This document shows, piece after piece, positions 1-9,950 of a stretch of DNA of 64,000 nt. This DNA comes from Amblyomma americanum (taxonomy: Eukaryota; Arthropoda; Arachnida; Ixodida; Ixodidae): NCBI RefSeq assembly GCF_052857255.1, contig NC_135505.1, positions 65,264,149 to 65,328,148 of the forward strand. Direction: 5' to 3'. Within the stretch, counting starts at the first letter, position 1. The number at the start of each line of letters is the position of its first letter. The notes beneath the pieces are model-generated. The model made no database searches, was not told where the DNA came from, and saw only the letters and a program-made list of their open reading frames with translations. A program made the translations under genes and the position numbers.

Positions 1-411
1 GAGTGTTACAAATTGAAGTACTGTAGCAAGGGCATATATTCATAAAGAAAAAAATTGGAGCAATACAATGACTACAGCAAAACATGTTGATCGCATTGCA
101 GTGCATGGTGACTGATACAGGGTGCAGAAAAAAAATCAATTATCACCTCTTGAAACGGTGTATGAGGAGCTGAATAAATCTGGAATTACTAGTGTCAGTG
201 ACAATGCACTCCGCCAGGTTATTCCAAGACAACGCCTGCCTTATTGGCAGTTTTTCAGAGTACAGACTATGCCTGAATCTATAATACTTTGTAGCGCTAA
301 AGAGCAACGTTACTGGCATGCATTGGTTTATAGGCGAGCTTGCGTTAGGATAAGATGACCAGATCACTTTTGGTGGTCGATGGCGGCCGCTTCCTATGGG
401 TAAATCCTTTG
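1..411. other. Unassigned AT-rich sequence
   Basis: Short open frames occur on both strands around 120-367, but they overlap each other, have no recognisable domain and show no splice or polyadenylation context. I see no repeat family, RNA gene or regulatory motif that I can support. Confidence 0.4.
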
Positions 412-500
412 TATTTATCTAATTTATATATATTCAATACTGCAGCCCATTTTACGAAGGCCTAGCAGGGGAACAGACAGAATTCTTCACGCAAAATAAA
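412..500 (-). repeat. Possible LINE 3'-end fragment
   Basis: The stretch with TTTATCTAATTTATAT, then ACTGCAGCCCATTTT and GGCCTAGCAGGGG resembles the AT-rich, TTTATTTA...CTGCAG...GCAGGGG terminal region seen at the ends of many arthropod LINEs, here in reverse orientation. A weaker relative sits at 58470-58545. It could be the 3' end of the minus-strand LINE whose coding part lies at 1990-2573, but the 1.5 kb between them does not align by eye with anything. Low confidence. Confidence 0.25.
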
Positions 501-529
501 CCTATAGATCGAGACAAAGAGCGTAAAAC

Positions 530-1985
530 ACAATTTAGGTGGCGGCAAGATCAGTTACATTGTTAGAGCAGAGTTGTAATGAGGAAACAGAACATGGCGA
601 AAAGAGAAAATATGCTCAAAATGCAAAGCTGAAAATACATGTAGAAATTATAAGGCGAGTAACACATTATAAGAATGCGAAGAAACCCAGACTTTCGTCC
701 AGACGTAATCAAAGAGAAATGAAGAGTAAAATTAAAGATGAGGCATACGCCCGAGGGCTCTTTATTTCGAAAAGTGATATATCAAAGCGATAAATGAGTA
801 TTAGCAGTTCAATGTACTATCATGATCAATATATATGGGAAAACAGCAGCGCGTGGCACATAGCCTCACACGTCCTTGTGGCATTGTACAGCAGCCTTTT
901 TTTTTTCGAACACTCTGGAAAGGGTTCTGCTGCAGTGCTTGCATTTGAGAAAAAAACGCTCTCTTTACCCTTTGTTTCTGAAAGCGGCCACCATGTATCG
1001 CCAATGTTAGGGTTCGAGGCTATCGGACACGTTATCCTGTGTTAGTGATCCTATAGCTCATGATTGTGAAACCGTCAGCCCGTCGGGCTAGAGGCTTTGA
1101 ACGGACAGATTTTGGCTGGACGCGCGAAGCCAGCGATAACGCCTGCCTTGAAATAGCCTGCGTCTAAGCATGCTCCATCAAACCGATTACACTGCCTTCT
1201 GCCTTATCGCAATTTGTAGCACAGCCGCGATTGCGAGTAATCGGCAGTAAAGGCCTGCAGGCTGCCTCAGCAAAGCTGAGATGAGTCTAGGAAAATTTTC
1301 GTTGGAGAACGTGCCCAGACGTGTTATCTCGGTTTCGGTTCCGCGGCCTGCAGTGCCTTCAGCGCGGATTGCTTCCGATCGTTGCAGCTATTCGGCCTTG
1401 TGATAACGACGAAGGCAGCGTAATCAATGAGGCAACGCTTCCTCAGATGCAGATTGTCTTATAGCTTGCGTTATCGGCATAGCGTCACGCATGCAGCCTA
1501 AAGTGACCTTTCTTGCACTCTAGACAGTAGTTCTGAAAATTGTACCTACATAGCTAACTGAGAACGTTGTTAACAATCATAATTTATTTCCCACCAAAAG
1601 AGAGAGGAAGCTGCAAGTAAAAGCTGCACGAAAACAGCAGCTTGACGAAGCTCGCAGCCCCCTCTACATGGCAGAAGCATGCAAGGCCAGAGGAAAGTAA
1701 ATTTACAGTGAAATACACAGATTGGCAGAAAATTGAAACGAAGTTAACATGGAAAAAGCTGAATCAATGAAGAAAGGTAGTGCGCAGTACGGCCATATTT
1801 AATTTTCATTTGTTTCCCAATCAAGTAACAGTGAATACCTAGATCGGCACAAAAATAGACTCGTAGAATGAAAGTGAAAAAAAAAACAAAGTCAATAAAA
1901 CATTCAGGCGTACAGTGCGTAGTGTTGCCGTATTTATTGTATAGTTGTTTTTACAATCTGACAAATACTTTTATTTTATTAATTA
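530..1985. other. Unassigned; GC-rich block with weak inverted repeat
   Basis: No gene supported. Positions about 1055-1500 are clearly more GC-rich and CpG-rich than the surroundings. They are bounded by a 9-bp inverted repeat, CGATAACGC at 1134-1142 and GCGTTATCG at 1468-1476. This could be a decayed non-autonomous DNA transposon, but no target duplication is visible. The open frame at 539-793 starts at GTG and has no family signal. Confidence 0.25.
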
Positions 1986-1989
1986 AGGA

Positions 1990-2573
1990 GTGTTGTCACG
2001 GTCAAAGACAGCTTTTCTCTTAAGTAATTAGCCTGAGGGGTTACGACTTTCTATTTTTCATTGCGACAAGAATTGTATGGAGCGACGTTCTGTTCCTGTC
2101 ATGATGGTTCGCGTAAAAACCGTTTTCAATTACTTCACATTTGAAAGCTGGACTTAATTAATAGATATATAGACTGTGCACTTTTTAATTATTGTTTTTC
2201 AAAGATAACTATTCTTATGGCAGTTATATAGTAAGTCATAAACTATTCGTACAATTTCGTTCTGATCTAGAAAAAGGTTTTGCCACTTTGTATGTGTAGG
2301 TGCAACCCAGACAAAGAGGCTAATTTAAATGTCAGTAAAGAAGAGAATTACAACGGAGAATTTTTACCTGGAATGGAAAATATGTTCTAAGGCGGGGTAC
2401 GATACCAATTAGACGAGACGTGTTGAAACAGTTTCAACGTGGTCATTAAAAAGCATAATTTGTGAAAAGGTAACTCGGAGGATTTATATCAGATCAGCTG
2501 CTTCTAGTTTTCTTCCTACATACGTTGATTTAATGAAGAGTTTAACTGCTTTGATTTTGGCTAATATATATAT
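1990..2573 (-). pseudogene. LINE reverse transcriptase, C-terminal part (Jockey/CR1-type), interrupted
   Basis: Read on the minus strand, this segment continues the reverse-transcriptase reading frame that stops at 7654 on the other side of the LTR element. The residues just inside 2573 (LAKIKAVKLF) follow the NVNK that ends the right-hand part, matching the Asn-x3-KTKAV-F pattern of the RT thumb in Jockey/CR1-type LINEs. Further along, a degraded LFVWVAPTHT...LFLDQNEIVRI block matches the C-terminal domain of the same elements. Several stops and frameshifts are present, so it is dead. The left boundary is approximate. It is the 3' half of the LINE annotated at 7654-8910. Confidence 0.6.
2570..2573. 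repeat. Target-site duplication ATAT, left copy
   Basis: ATAT at 2570-2573 immediately precedes the left LTR, and ATAT at 7650-7653 immediately follows the right LTR. A 4-bp duplication fits Ty3-type integrases. The site lies in a short TA run, so the exact length is ambiguous, but the reading frame of the interrupted LINE also joins at this point. Confidence 0.7.
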
Positions 2574-2748
2574 TGTAAGGCTAAAGAAGAAGATGCGTCG
2601 GATGATTTGAAAAGACGAAGACGAGGTGACAGTGTTCTCGAGAGTTTTTGCCAGCGCTACGCTTGTGTGTCTTTTGCTGATCTGATCCCAGACTGCTGCC
2701 GTTGCCGTTCCCGTCGCCCCAGTACCTCGTAACAAACCCCCCGTTACA
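2574..2748 (+). repeat. 5' LTR
   Basis: 175 bp, beginning TGTAAGG and ending CGTTACA, so the terminal inverted repeat is TGTAA/TTACA. It is identical to the 3' LTR except at 2678. It is short for the group, and I could not see a convincing TATA box or AATAAA inside it. Confidence 0.95.
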
Positions 2749-2750
2749 TT

Positions 2751-2766
2751 TGGTGGAGGTGCGGGG
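2751..2766 (+). other. Candidate primer binding site
   Basis: TGGTGGAGGTGCGGGG begins with the required TGG (complement of tRNA CCA) two bases after the 5' LTR. I could not assign the primer tRNA from memory. The second Ty3-type element has a related TGGTGGATCCGC at the same place (11060). Confidence 0.65.
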
Positions 2767-2817
2767 TAAAAAACATCGGCCCTGGAGCTCCGTAGTCGTG
2801 CTCTCCCGGCGCGCACG

Positions 2818-3888
2818 ATGCCTGAGGACGTCCAACACCAGGCCGTACAAGTGGGCCAGGCTGTCATCTGTGCCGGCTCTCTTCGTCAACGGGATCCGAC
2901 CATTTTCAGCGGGACTGACGAGAACGATGTGGAAGATTGGCTCACATCGTACGAGCGGGTGAGCGTATACAACAAATGGGACGATGTGACGAAGCTAAAC
3001 AACGTCATCTTTTATCTCGCCGGTGTGGCTAACCTCTGGTATCGCAACCATGAGGCAGATATTCAAACCTGGTCCATTTTTAAGACTAAATTTGCTGAAG
3101 TCGTTGCTGAAGTCGTCACGCTGTGTCAAAGCTTTGAGCAGTTGCGCAAGCAGCGGATTCTGACACGCCAGCGGCCACAGCAGGTTGAGTCGCTCGCTGG
3201 GCTCACGCCTGCTCCTGACCCCTCGCTGCTACAGCAGATTAAAGACTTCGTGCGGGAAGAAGTGGCACGTCAACTTTCCTTTCTGCCGAGCGCTCACGAC
3301 CGACCATCATATCTGACTCCAGCGCTCCGACATACAATTCAAGAGCAAGTTGCTGAGGCTCTTCCACCGGCTCATCCGTCACCACCTGTCACGGTTCCGC
3401 TGACATACGCTGACGTTGTCGCCAGACCACAACCTGTGGCGGCTCCGCTCACATATGCCGAAGCCGTCGCGAGACCGCCTCCTGTCGCGGCTCCAGTGAC
3501 ATATGCCGATGTCGTAGCAAGACCGCAGCCGCCAATCTATAGTGCGCCTCCGGCGCATTTGCGAGGGCCAGTGACTTACCGACGACCTACTCCAAGGGTC
3601 AGCGATTCCTGGCGCACAACGGACAATCGGCCGATTTGCTTCTTTTGTGGTCTCCCAGGTCATGTAGCTCGGCATTGCCGCCGTCGTCTCCCGGACGCGG
3701 AAATTCCTCCCCAAGCTCCTGGGTACTGGCCCCCACCGAGTCAGTACTCTGTACCAGCTGCGCCGCCGCAAAGTCGTACTTCCTCGCCGGACCGTTCTAC
3801 CCTCTCCAGCCGCCGGCCCTCTTCTCCACGACGCCGGTCTATTTCGCCTATGCGACGTCGCCCCACCGCTAACCAGGAGGAAAACTAG
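2818..3888 (+). CDS. gag: Gag polyprotein with an apparent internal deletion
   Basis: This encodes 356 residues of Ty3-type Gag, the particle-forming protein of the element. The N-terminal third matches a retrotransposon gag domain (motifs [22 protein letters not shown]). Residues about 190-240 contain three tandem copies of a [20 protein letters not shown] repeat. The nucleocapsid part has one CCHC zinc knuckle (CX2CX4HX4[15 protein letters not shown]), followed by an Arg/Ser/Pro-rich tail. Between FKTKF and [13 protein letters not shown] about 65-75 residues usual in this family, including the helix after the major homology-like segment, seem to be absent. The junction is a perfect 12-bp tandem duplication at 3092-3115. 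The ATG is the first after the primer site. The frame ends 16 nt inside the pol frame. Confidence 0.88.
   Translation: MPEDVQHQAVQVGQAVICAGSLRQRDPTIFSGTDENDVEDWLTSYERVSVYNKWDDVTKLNNVIFYLAGVANLWYRNHEADIQTWSIFKTKFAEVVAEVVTLCQSFEQLRKQRILTRQRPQQVESLAGLTPAPDPSLLQQIKDFVREEVARQLSFLPSAHDRPSYLTPALRHTIQEQVAEALPPAHPSPPVTVPLTYADVVARPQPVAAPLTYAEAVARPPPVAAPVTYADVVARPQPPIYSAPPAHLRGPVTYRRPTPRVSDSWRTTDNRPICFFCGLPGHVARHCRRRLPDAEIPPQAPGYWPPPSQYSVPAAPPQSRTSSPDRSTLSSRRPSSPRRRSISPMRRRPTANQEEN
3873..3888 (+). promoter_or_regulatory. gag-pol overlap with candidate -1 frameshift site
   Basis: The pol frame opens at 3873, and gag ends at the TAG 3886-3888, so the frames overlap by 16 nt in a -1 relation. Directly before the gag stop is GGAAAAC (3879-3885), read G GAA AAC in the gag frame. 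The A-site half (AAAAC) is a classic -1 slip sequence, while the P-site half is imperfect. There is no in-frame ATG for pol before 3993, and the protease begins upstream of that ATG, so frameshifting or readthrough is expected. The mechanism is inferred, not shown. Confidence 0.45.
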
Positions 3889-6800
3889 GCGCCGCAGTTC
3901 CTGAGGCGAGAACTGCGTCCACAACGAACTTCGAAAGGCATCATCCGTCAGCCGCTAACCTCATTGAAATTTCCGTCGACGGCGTTTCTGTCATGGCGCT
4001 TGTCGACACTGGTGCTGCCGTTTCCGTCATGGACGCAAAGCTGTGTAGTTCTTTAAGAAAAGTAAGGACGCCAATTGCTGGACTCTCACTGCGCACCGCC
4101 AGCGCTCAGAACATCCAGCCGTCAGCAGCGTGTACCGCTCGCGTTGTAATCCAGGGGACCATTTATGCCGTCGAATTCGTCGTACTGCCCTGCTGTTCTC
4201 ATGCTGTTATCCTGGGCTGGGATTTCCTATCGCGCCATGCTGCTATCATCGATTGTGCTCGAGCTGAAGTCGAGTTCTCTCACCTGCCCGAAGCTGTCTT
4301 GGACACTGCCCCTCCTGGTGCCTGTGTTAAGGCCCTAGTTGCCGAAGACATTGACTTGCCTCCCTGCTCTTCAGTCCCCGTACCCCTCTCTTGCGGCCCT
4401 CTTCGCGACGACACTGTCCTCTTCACTCCGTCCCCTATCTTTCTGCACCGCAAGTGTCTGCCTCTGCCATACGCTGTACTGACTATATCCGCTGGCCTCT
4501 CCGTACTGTTCGTGTCTAACCCATTCTCGTTCCCCAACGCCTTGCGCCTAGGTGAATGTCTCGGCACGGTACAACCATTCGCGTCTCTGCTCATCCGCGA
4601 AGAGACGGACGACGCGCCGCACCTCTCCATAGCCGCACTCAGCCCACCTACTGCTGCGCCCGATCCCTCCTCAACCGAAGCATTCCTTCGCTCCATCGAC
4701 GACAACCTTCCAGCGCCGCAAAGGGCACAGCTTCTCACTTTACTTAATCAGTTTCGCTCATCATTTGACTCACATCAAAGTTCCTTGGGCCAAACTTCCA
4801 CTGTCACCCATGCCATCGACACAGGTGACCACGCACCGCTGCGACAACGTCCCTATCGTGTGTCTGTCACCGAGCGCCAAGTTATTGAAGACCAAGTCGA
4901 CAAGATGCTCCAGAGCGGCGTCATTCAGCCCTCAAGCAGCCCATGGGCGTCGCCTGTGGTGCTCGTCAAAAAGAAGGATGGCTCCATACGCTTCTGTGTA
5001 GATTACCGCCGCCTTAATAAGATTACGCGCAAAGATGTCTATCCCCTCCCGCGCATAGACGACGCTCTGGACTCTTTGCAAGGGGCCGAACTCTTTTCAT
5101 CTCTTGATTTGCGTTCCGGGTACTGGCAAGTTCCTATGAAAGAAGCCGATCGCCCCAAAACCGCCTTTGTGACACCGGATGGCTTGTATGAATTTACGGT
5201 GATGCCCTTCGGGCTTTGTAACGCCCCCGCGACTTTTGAAAGGATGATGGACACCATTTTGCGCGGACTTAAGTGGAAGACATGCCTTTGCTACCTCGAC
5301 GACATTGTGGTCTTTTCCCCGGACTTTGACACCCACCTCTCCCGTTTGAAGCACGTCTTGACCTGCCTCTCTGACGCCGGCCTGCAGCTGAACTTAAAAA
5401 AATGCCGTTTTGCCGCTCGTCAATTAACCATCTTAGGTCATGTTGTCTCTAAGCAGGGCGTCAGTCCCGACCCAGCGAAACTTCGTGCTGTGGTTGACTT
5501 TCCCAAACCTACCTCCATCAAAGACCTGCGCAGCTTCCTGGGTTTGTGCTCATATTTCCGCCGGTTTATTCGCAACTTTGCGTCCATTGCTGCGCCTTTG
5601 ACTCAACTGCTGTCTGGAAGTGCGGATTTATCACTGTGGTCTCCAGCGTGCGACGACGCATACACCACCTTGCGCCGTCTCCTCACGGCGCCGCCCATTC
5701 TGCGCCATTTCGACTCGGCCGCTCCTACCGAAGTGCACACGGACGCCAGCGGTGTTGGCCTCGGCGCTGTCCTCGCCCAACGAAAACCTGGCTTTGACGA
5801 ATACGTCGTTGCTTATGCTAGCCGCACACTCACACCAGCAGAACGCAACTACTCCGGAACTGAAAAAGAGTGTTTGGCGATTGTATAGGCCCTCGCGAAG
5901 TTTCGACCGTACATTTATGGGCGCCCTTTTGACGTTGTGACCGACCACCATGCGCTCTGTTGGCTTTGCAACCTGAAAGACCCCTCCGGCCGCCTCGCTA
6001 GGTGGGCCCTTCGCTTGCAAGAATATGTTATCCGCGTCGTGTATCGCACCGGCCGCAAGCATCAAGACGCCGATGCACTGTCACGCTGCCCCCTTCCAGC
6101 CGAGATCGCCAGCCTTTCCACCTCCGACGCTTCTCTGCCCTTGCTTCGCCTCAGCGACATGCCTTCAGCGCAACGCATGGATCCCTGGATCGCTTCCCTT
6201 CTCCACTTTCTCGCCAACCCGACGGCTGCTTCACCGTCACGTGCGCTCCGCCGCCAAGCTGCCCATTTTGCGATCCGTGACACCCTACTTTATCGCCGTA
6301 ATTACAACTCCGAAGGTCGCAAGTGGCTGCTCGTTATTCCACGTCACTTACGCTCGGAGATATGCGCATACTTCCATGCTGCCCCCCACAGCGGTCACGC
6401 GGGCGTTTTCAAGACCTACACTCGCATACGGCTGCGCTACTTCTGGCGCGGAATGTACACCTTTATCATGAAGTACGTGCGCGCATGCATTCCCTGCCAA
6501 CGTCGCAAGACACCTCCCCATCGTTCTGCTGCTGAGCTGCAGCCGTTACCATGCCCTCCACGCCCGTTCGACCGCGTTGGCATTGATTTATACGGTCCGC
6601 TTCCATACACTGCAGCCGGCAACCGTTGGGCTATAGTAGCGGTGGATCACCTTACACGATATGCCGAAACTGCTGCCCTTCCGGCTGCCACAGCGACGGA
6701 CGTCGCCTCCTTCATTTTGCACCGATTCATCCTTCGCCACGGTGCACCTCGTGAACTGCTCAGTGACCGAGGCCGCGTGTTCTTATCTGAGGTGGTGAAG

Positions 6801-7439
6801 GCGCTTCTCAAAGAGTGCAACACGATTCACCGAACTACCACCGCCTATCATCCGCAGACCAATGGCCTCACTGAGCGATTTAACCGCACACTCGGAGACA
6901 TGCTCTCCAAGTACGTCGCTTCTGACCACACGAATTGGGATCTCGTCCTTCCGTACGTTACTTATGCGTACAATACCGCTACGCAGTCTACCACCGGATT
7001 CTCTCCTTTCTTCCTACTTTACGGCCGCCAACCCTCTGCTACTATCGACACTATCCTCCCTTACCGCCCTGATGAATCCGAATATCGGCCTGTTTCCGAC
7101 GCCGCGCAACACGCCGAAGCCTGCCGCCAAATTGCCCGGTCACTCACCACTGACACCCAGCATCGCCAGCGCTCCCGCCTCGACCAAGACCAAACCCCAC
7201 CGAACTACACTTCTGGTGCACTTGTATGGCTCTGGATCCCTTCAGGAACTCCCGGTCTCTCCTCAAAATTTCTTGCGAAGTACCATGGTCCCTACCGTGT
7301 GCTGGAGCGCACCTCTCCGGTTAATTATATCGTGGAACCCCTCACGCCGTCTCCTGATCTCCGCCGCCGAGGACGGGAGACCGTTCATGTCCAGCGCCTC
7401 AAGCCCTACTACGACCCCGCCGTCTTGCCATCATCCTAA
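3873..7439 (+). pseudogene. pol: Pol polyprotein (PR-RT-RH-IN), one in-frame TAG
   Basis: A single reading frame encodes, in order, aspartic protease (DTGA at 4005), reverse transcriptase (core motifs through YLDD at 5292-5303), RNase H (HTDAS, Asp at 5742), an HHCC zinc-binding region (about 6374-6510), the integrase core and a GPY/F module (GPY at 7287). The integrase triad is Asp 6585, Asp 6765, Glu 6873, giving D-x59-D-x35-E, the canonical spacing. The frame is broken only by TAG at 5886-5888 in RNase H, where relatives usually have Trp. The same frame continues beyond it to 7439. The first ATG in frame is 3993, but conserved protease residues start earlier. The intact motifs and near-identical LTRs show the stop is recent, or that the codon is read through. 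Confidence 0.92.
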
Positions 7440-7474
7440 GTCGCCAGGATGGCTCCTCTTGTCCCCGGGGTGAT

Positions 7475-7649
7475 TGTAAGGCTAAAGAAGAAGATGCGTC
7501 GGATGATTTGAAAAGACGAAGACGAGGTGACAGTGTTCTCGAGAGTTTTTGCCAGCGCTACGCTTGTGTGTCTTTTGCCGATCTGATCCCAGACTGCTGC
7601 CGTTGCCGTTCCCGTCGCCCCAGTACCTCGTAACAAACCCCCCGTTACA
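7475..7649 (+). repeat. 3' LTR
   Basis: 175 bp, matching the 5' LTR at 174 positions. No good polypurine tract precedes it. The sequence just upstream is CCCCGGGGTGAT, which is unusual for the group. Confidence 0.95.
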
Positions 7650-7653
7650 ATAT
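7650..7653. repeat. Target-site duplication ATAT, right copy
   Basis: Partner of 2570-2573, directly after the 3' LTR. Confidence 0.7.
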
Positions 7654-8910
7654 ATATATTTTATTAACGTTCATTATAAGCTTGTTTGCTGTTCACCACT
7701 TTCCAAGCTTTGCAGGGAGAGAACTTTACATTTTTGGTTTATTAGTTCATTGCTACTAAGCGATACTCACGTCATCCGCATATCGAACATATGTTTGTTT
7801 CGGAGAGATTTATAAAGTCGTTGATATAAAAATAAAATATTAGTGGGCACAGAAGGCTCCCCGGCGGAACCCCTTTTGTAATAGGTTTTTGATGAGACTA
7901 ATTGAGTCGATTTTTACAAACTGCTGCCGCTAATTTATATATTATTAATTGAGTTCCAGGTATTGCCTACGAATCTTAATTTTTTTGTGTAATGTACAGC
8001 GTTGAATACAGTCAAAGCTTTTAGAGAAATTGACATAGATGCGAAGTACTAACATTCGTTTTTTTCAAACTGAGATAAATTGCATTCTTTCTGCTCAGGT
8101 AGAGTTAATACCATAGATTGGTGTCTTCTAAACCCAAACTGCATGGTTGAGAATAAATTGTGTTTATCTAAGAAGTGTGAAATTCGATTACAAATGAGTT
8201 TCTAATGCCTTAAAGAACTTTGGCAGGACAAAGATAGGTCGATAATTACACATGTCGTTCGAATCACCCTTCTTAAGCAGTACAGTCACTTTTCCAATCT
8301 GCGTTCTTTTCGGAAATGGGGCTCTTTGACAACTAGACGTTAAAAATGTAAGTTAGGTAGGGCACAGAATGTCAAGGACATATTTAATCGGCCGAATTTG
8401 AAGAAGTTCTGCATCACGGCTTGAGCAATAATTAAGGGAGGAAAAAATGACGTCACCTCCGATTCGGTTACTGGGTTAAGTAAAGCGCAACATCGGTTAC
8501 GGAAAGGCACGAGATCTACGAGCTCAATAAATACCCCAAAATGACAATATTGAAGAAAATGATCATTTGAAGAGCCAGCGGTTGCACTGCCGCATATTTT
8601 CCGGCCATTTAGCAACAATTTGAAGATACTTTGTGGTGACTTCCCAGGCTTCAAAACGGTATTTATTTTTTTCCATAGCAGATAAATTTTATTTAAGGAA
8701 CTCTAATTCCGTGTAAAGGTAATATCTGCTTGTTTTTTTATGTTTTATGTGCCTATTTTGATAAGTTTATTATTTCTTCAAAACATTAGGATCTTTTGTT
8801 TCAAGGAAACTATTGTAAAGCCTATTCTTATAACTAACCTTGCTATGCATTATGGGCGTGATCCAGGGTTTGCGGGTTTTTCGGTCTGACTTGAAAGTTT
8901 TTGATGGAAA
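7654..8910 (-). pseudogene. LINE reverse transcriptase, N-terminal and central part (Jockey/CR1-type)
   Basis: On the minus strand, starting near 8910, one reads a degraded chain of LINE motifs. These are KPWITPIM..KNRLYN upstream of RT, then NPVTESEV, KVTVLLKKGDSNDMCNYRPI (RT block 1), an AFDC-like block, a GFR-like block, and a YADDVSI catalytic motif near 7770. Many stops and frameshifts make it a pseudogene. No endonuclease domain is visible upstream of 8910, so the copy is probably 5'-truncated. It is split by the LTR element, and its C-terminal half is at 1990-2573. Confidence 0.7.
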
Positions 8911-9090
8911 ATAATAAATAAATGGAAGATACTAGAGAAACGAAAGCCCATTAACGGGTTAGTATTAGAAGGGAAAATTAAAAATTCACCATTTCGCAGC
9001 AAAACAAATAATCGGCTTTAACTGAGGACGACGAACTTAACGCTCAAGAAATGAATGATAATCTCACTGCTAACATTGCGGAGTGCGCCG
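8911..9090. other. Unassigned spacer
   Basis: Between the LINE and the transposase pseudogene. No feature recognised. Confidence 0.4.
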
Positions 9091-9099
9091 TATTAGTAG

Positions 9100-9950
9100 G
9101 TGGTAGATGGTTCGACAGGATTCCGGCAAGCTATAACAGGAGACGGAAGATCGGTATCGGTGGCATGGAGGACACTGAAGAGCGCAATCCTCCTGCCATA
9201 GCACAACCATCTGTATCAACAGCTTGACGATCAAGACTTACAAAACCAACTGAACTTTTCAAACTGGCTGTTCATCAAGGCTGATGAAGATGCGGAATTT
9301 GTGAATAAGGTCAATTGGTCTGAGGATAAAAATTTGTCGAGGAATGCGCAAAAAATCTATCATAACGCGCCCTACTGGAGTGAAGCAAATCCTCATTGGC
9401 TTATTGGGTCCCACAACCGCTATTAGTGATCTTCTAACGTGTGGTGTGGTAATTAAGAAGGAACCCTAATCGACCCTGTATTCTTAATCGATCGCTTACA
9501 GGACAGCGTTAAGTTTCTGAGATCTTCGAAGGAACATTAGATAAACTATCCTGCGACCAGCCCCTAGGACGACTTCCCGACGTGTGTTACCAACACGACG
9601 GGGCTCCTCCGCACAGCTACAGATAAGCCGAGCGTGCCTTGATCGCTCCTTTTCCAACTGCTGGATTGGTCGCCACGGGCCTGTGGCGTGGCCAGCTCGA
9701 TTACTAGACCTCACACCATTGGATTTTTTTTTGGGGGGGGGGGGGTGGGGGGGGGGTGTTGGGGGATACGTCAAGGACCGGGTGTTCGACACAAAGTTGA
9801 CAACGTGTGAAGCGCTGAATAGGAAGAAGGTGACTGAAGTTTGTCATATTCCTGAAAGCATGCTAAAGACCGCGTCCGCAAGTGTGATAAAGAGGTGTCA
9901 GAACTGCGTAGTACTCGGTGGCAGATTGCTTGGACAAATAATGATCTAGA
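9100..9950 (+). pseudogene. Mariner/Tc-type DDE transposase pseudogene
   Basis: Plus-strand fragments in changing frames match the arthropod DDE transposase family often annotated as Tc3-like. In order they are YQQLDDQDLQNQLNFSNWL, NPHW, NTTGLLRTATDKPS (corresponding to the QDGAPPH region), ISRACLDRSF, WIGRHGPVAWPAR, DLTPLDFFL, then GYVKDRVF. The last part lies in an open frame at 9584-9949. Stops before 9580 and loss of QDGAPPH show it is dead. At the point where the family has a Trp-Gly pair after DFFL, the sequence has an expanded poly-G tract. No terminal inverted repeats are visible on either side. Confidence 0.7.
9733..9765 (+). repeat. Poly-G tract
   Basis: 13 G, T, 10 G, TGTT, 5 G in succession, preceded by nine T. 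It lies inside the transposase frame without breaking it, encoding Gly-rich residues between DFFL and GYVKD. Strong potential to form a G-quadruplex on this strand. Confidence 0.9.

Larger units (their letters stand above)
2574..7649 (+). mobile_element. Young Ty3/mdg4-type LTR retrotransposon (5,076 bp)
   Basis: The element is complete end to end: two 175-bp LTRs, a primer-binding-site candidate, gag, a pol frame with protease, reverse transcriptase, RNase H and integrase in that order, and a 4-bp target duplication. The LTRs start TGTAA and end TTACA. They differ at one base (T at 2678, C at 7579), which indicates a very recent insertion. There is no env. Two defects are visible: a TAG in the RNase H region of pol (5886-5888) and an apparent internal deletion in gag near 3092-3115. 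It sits inside a minus-strand LINE, in opposite orientation to it. Confidence 0.93.

Noticed and set aside
539..793. 84-codon Lys/Arg-rich frame
   Set aside because: Starts at GTG in AT-rich DNA, no domain, splice site or polyadenylation context.
1055..1500. Complete DNA transposon bounded by CGATAACGC inverted repeats
   Set aside because: Only 9 bp pair, no target duplication and no subterminal structure; kept only as a weak note.
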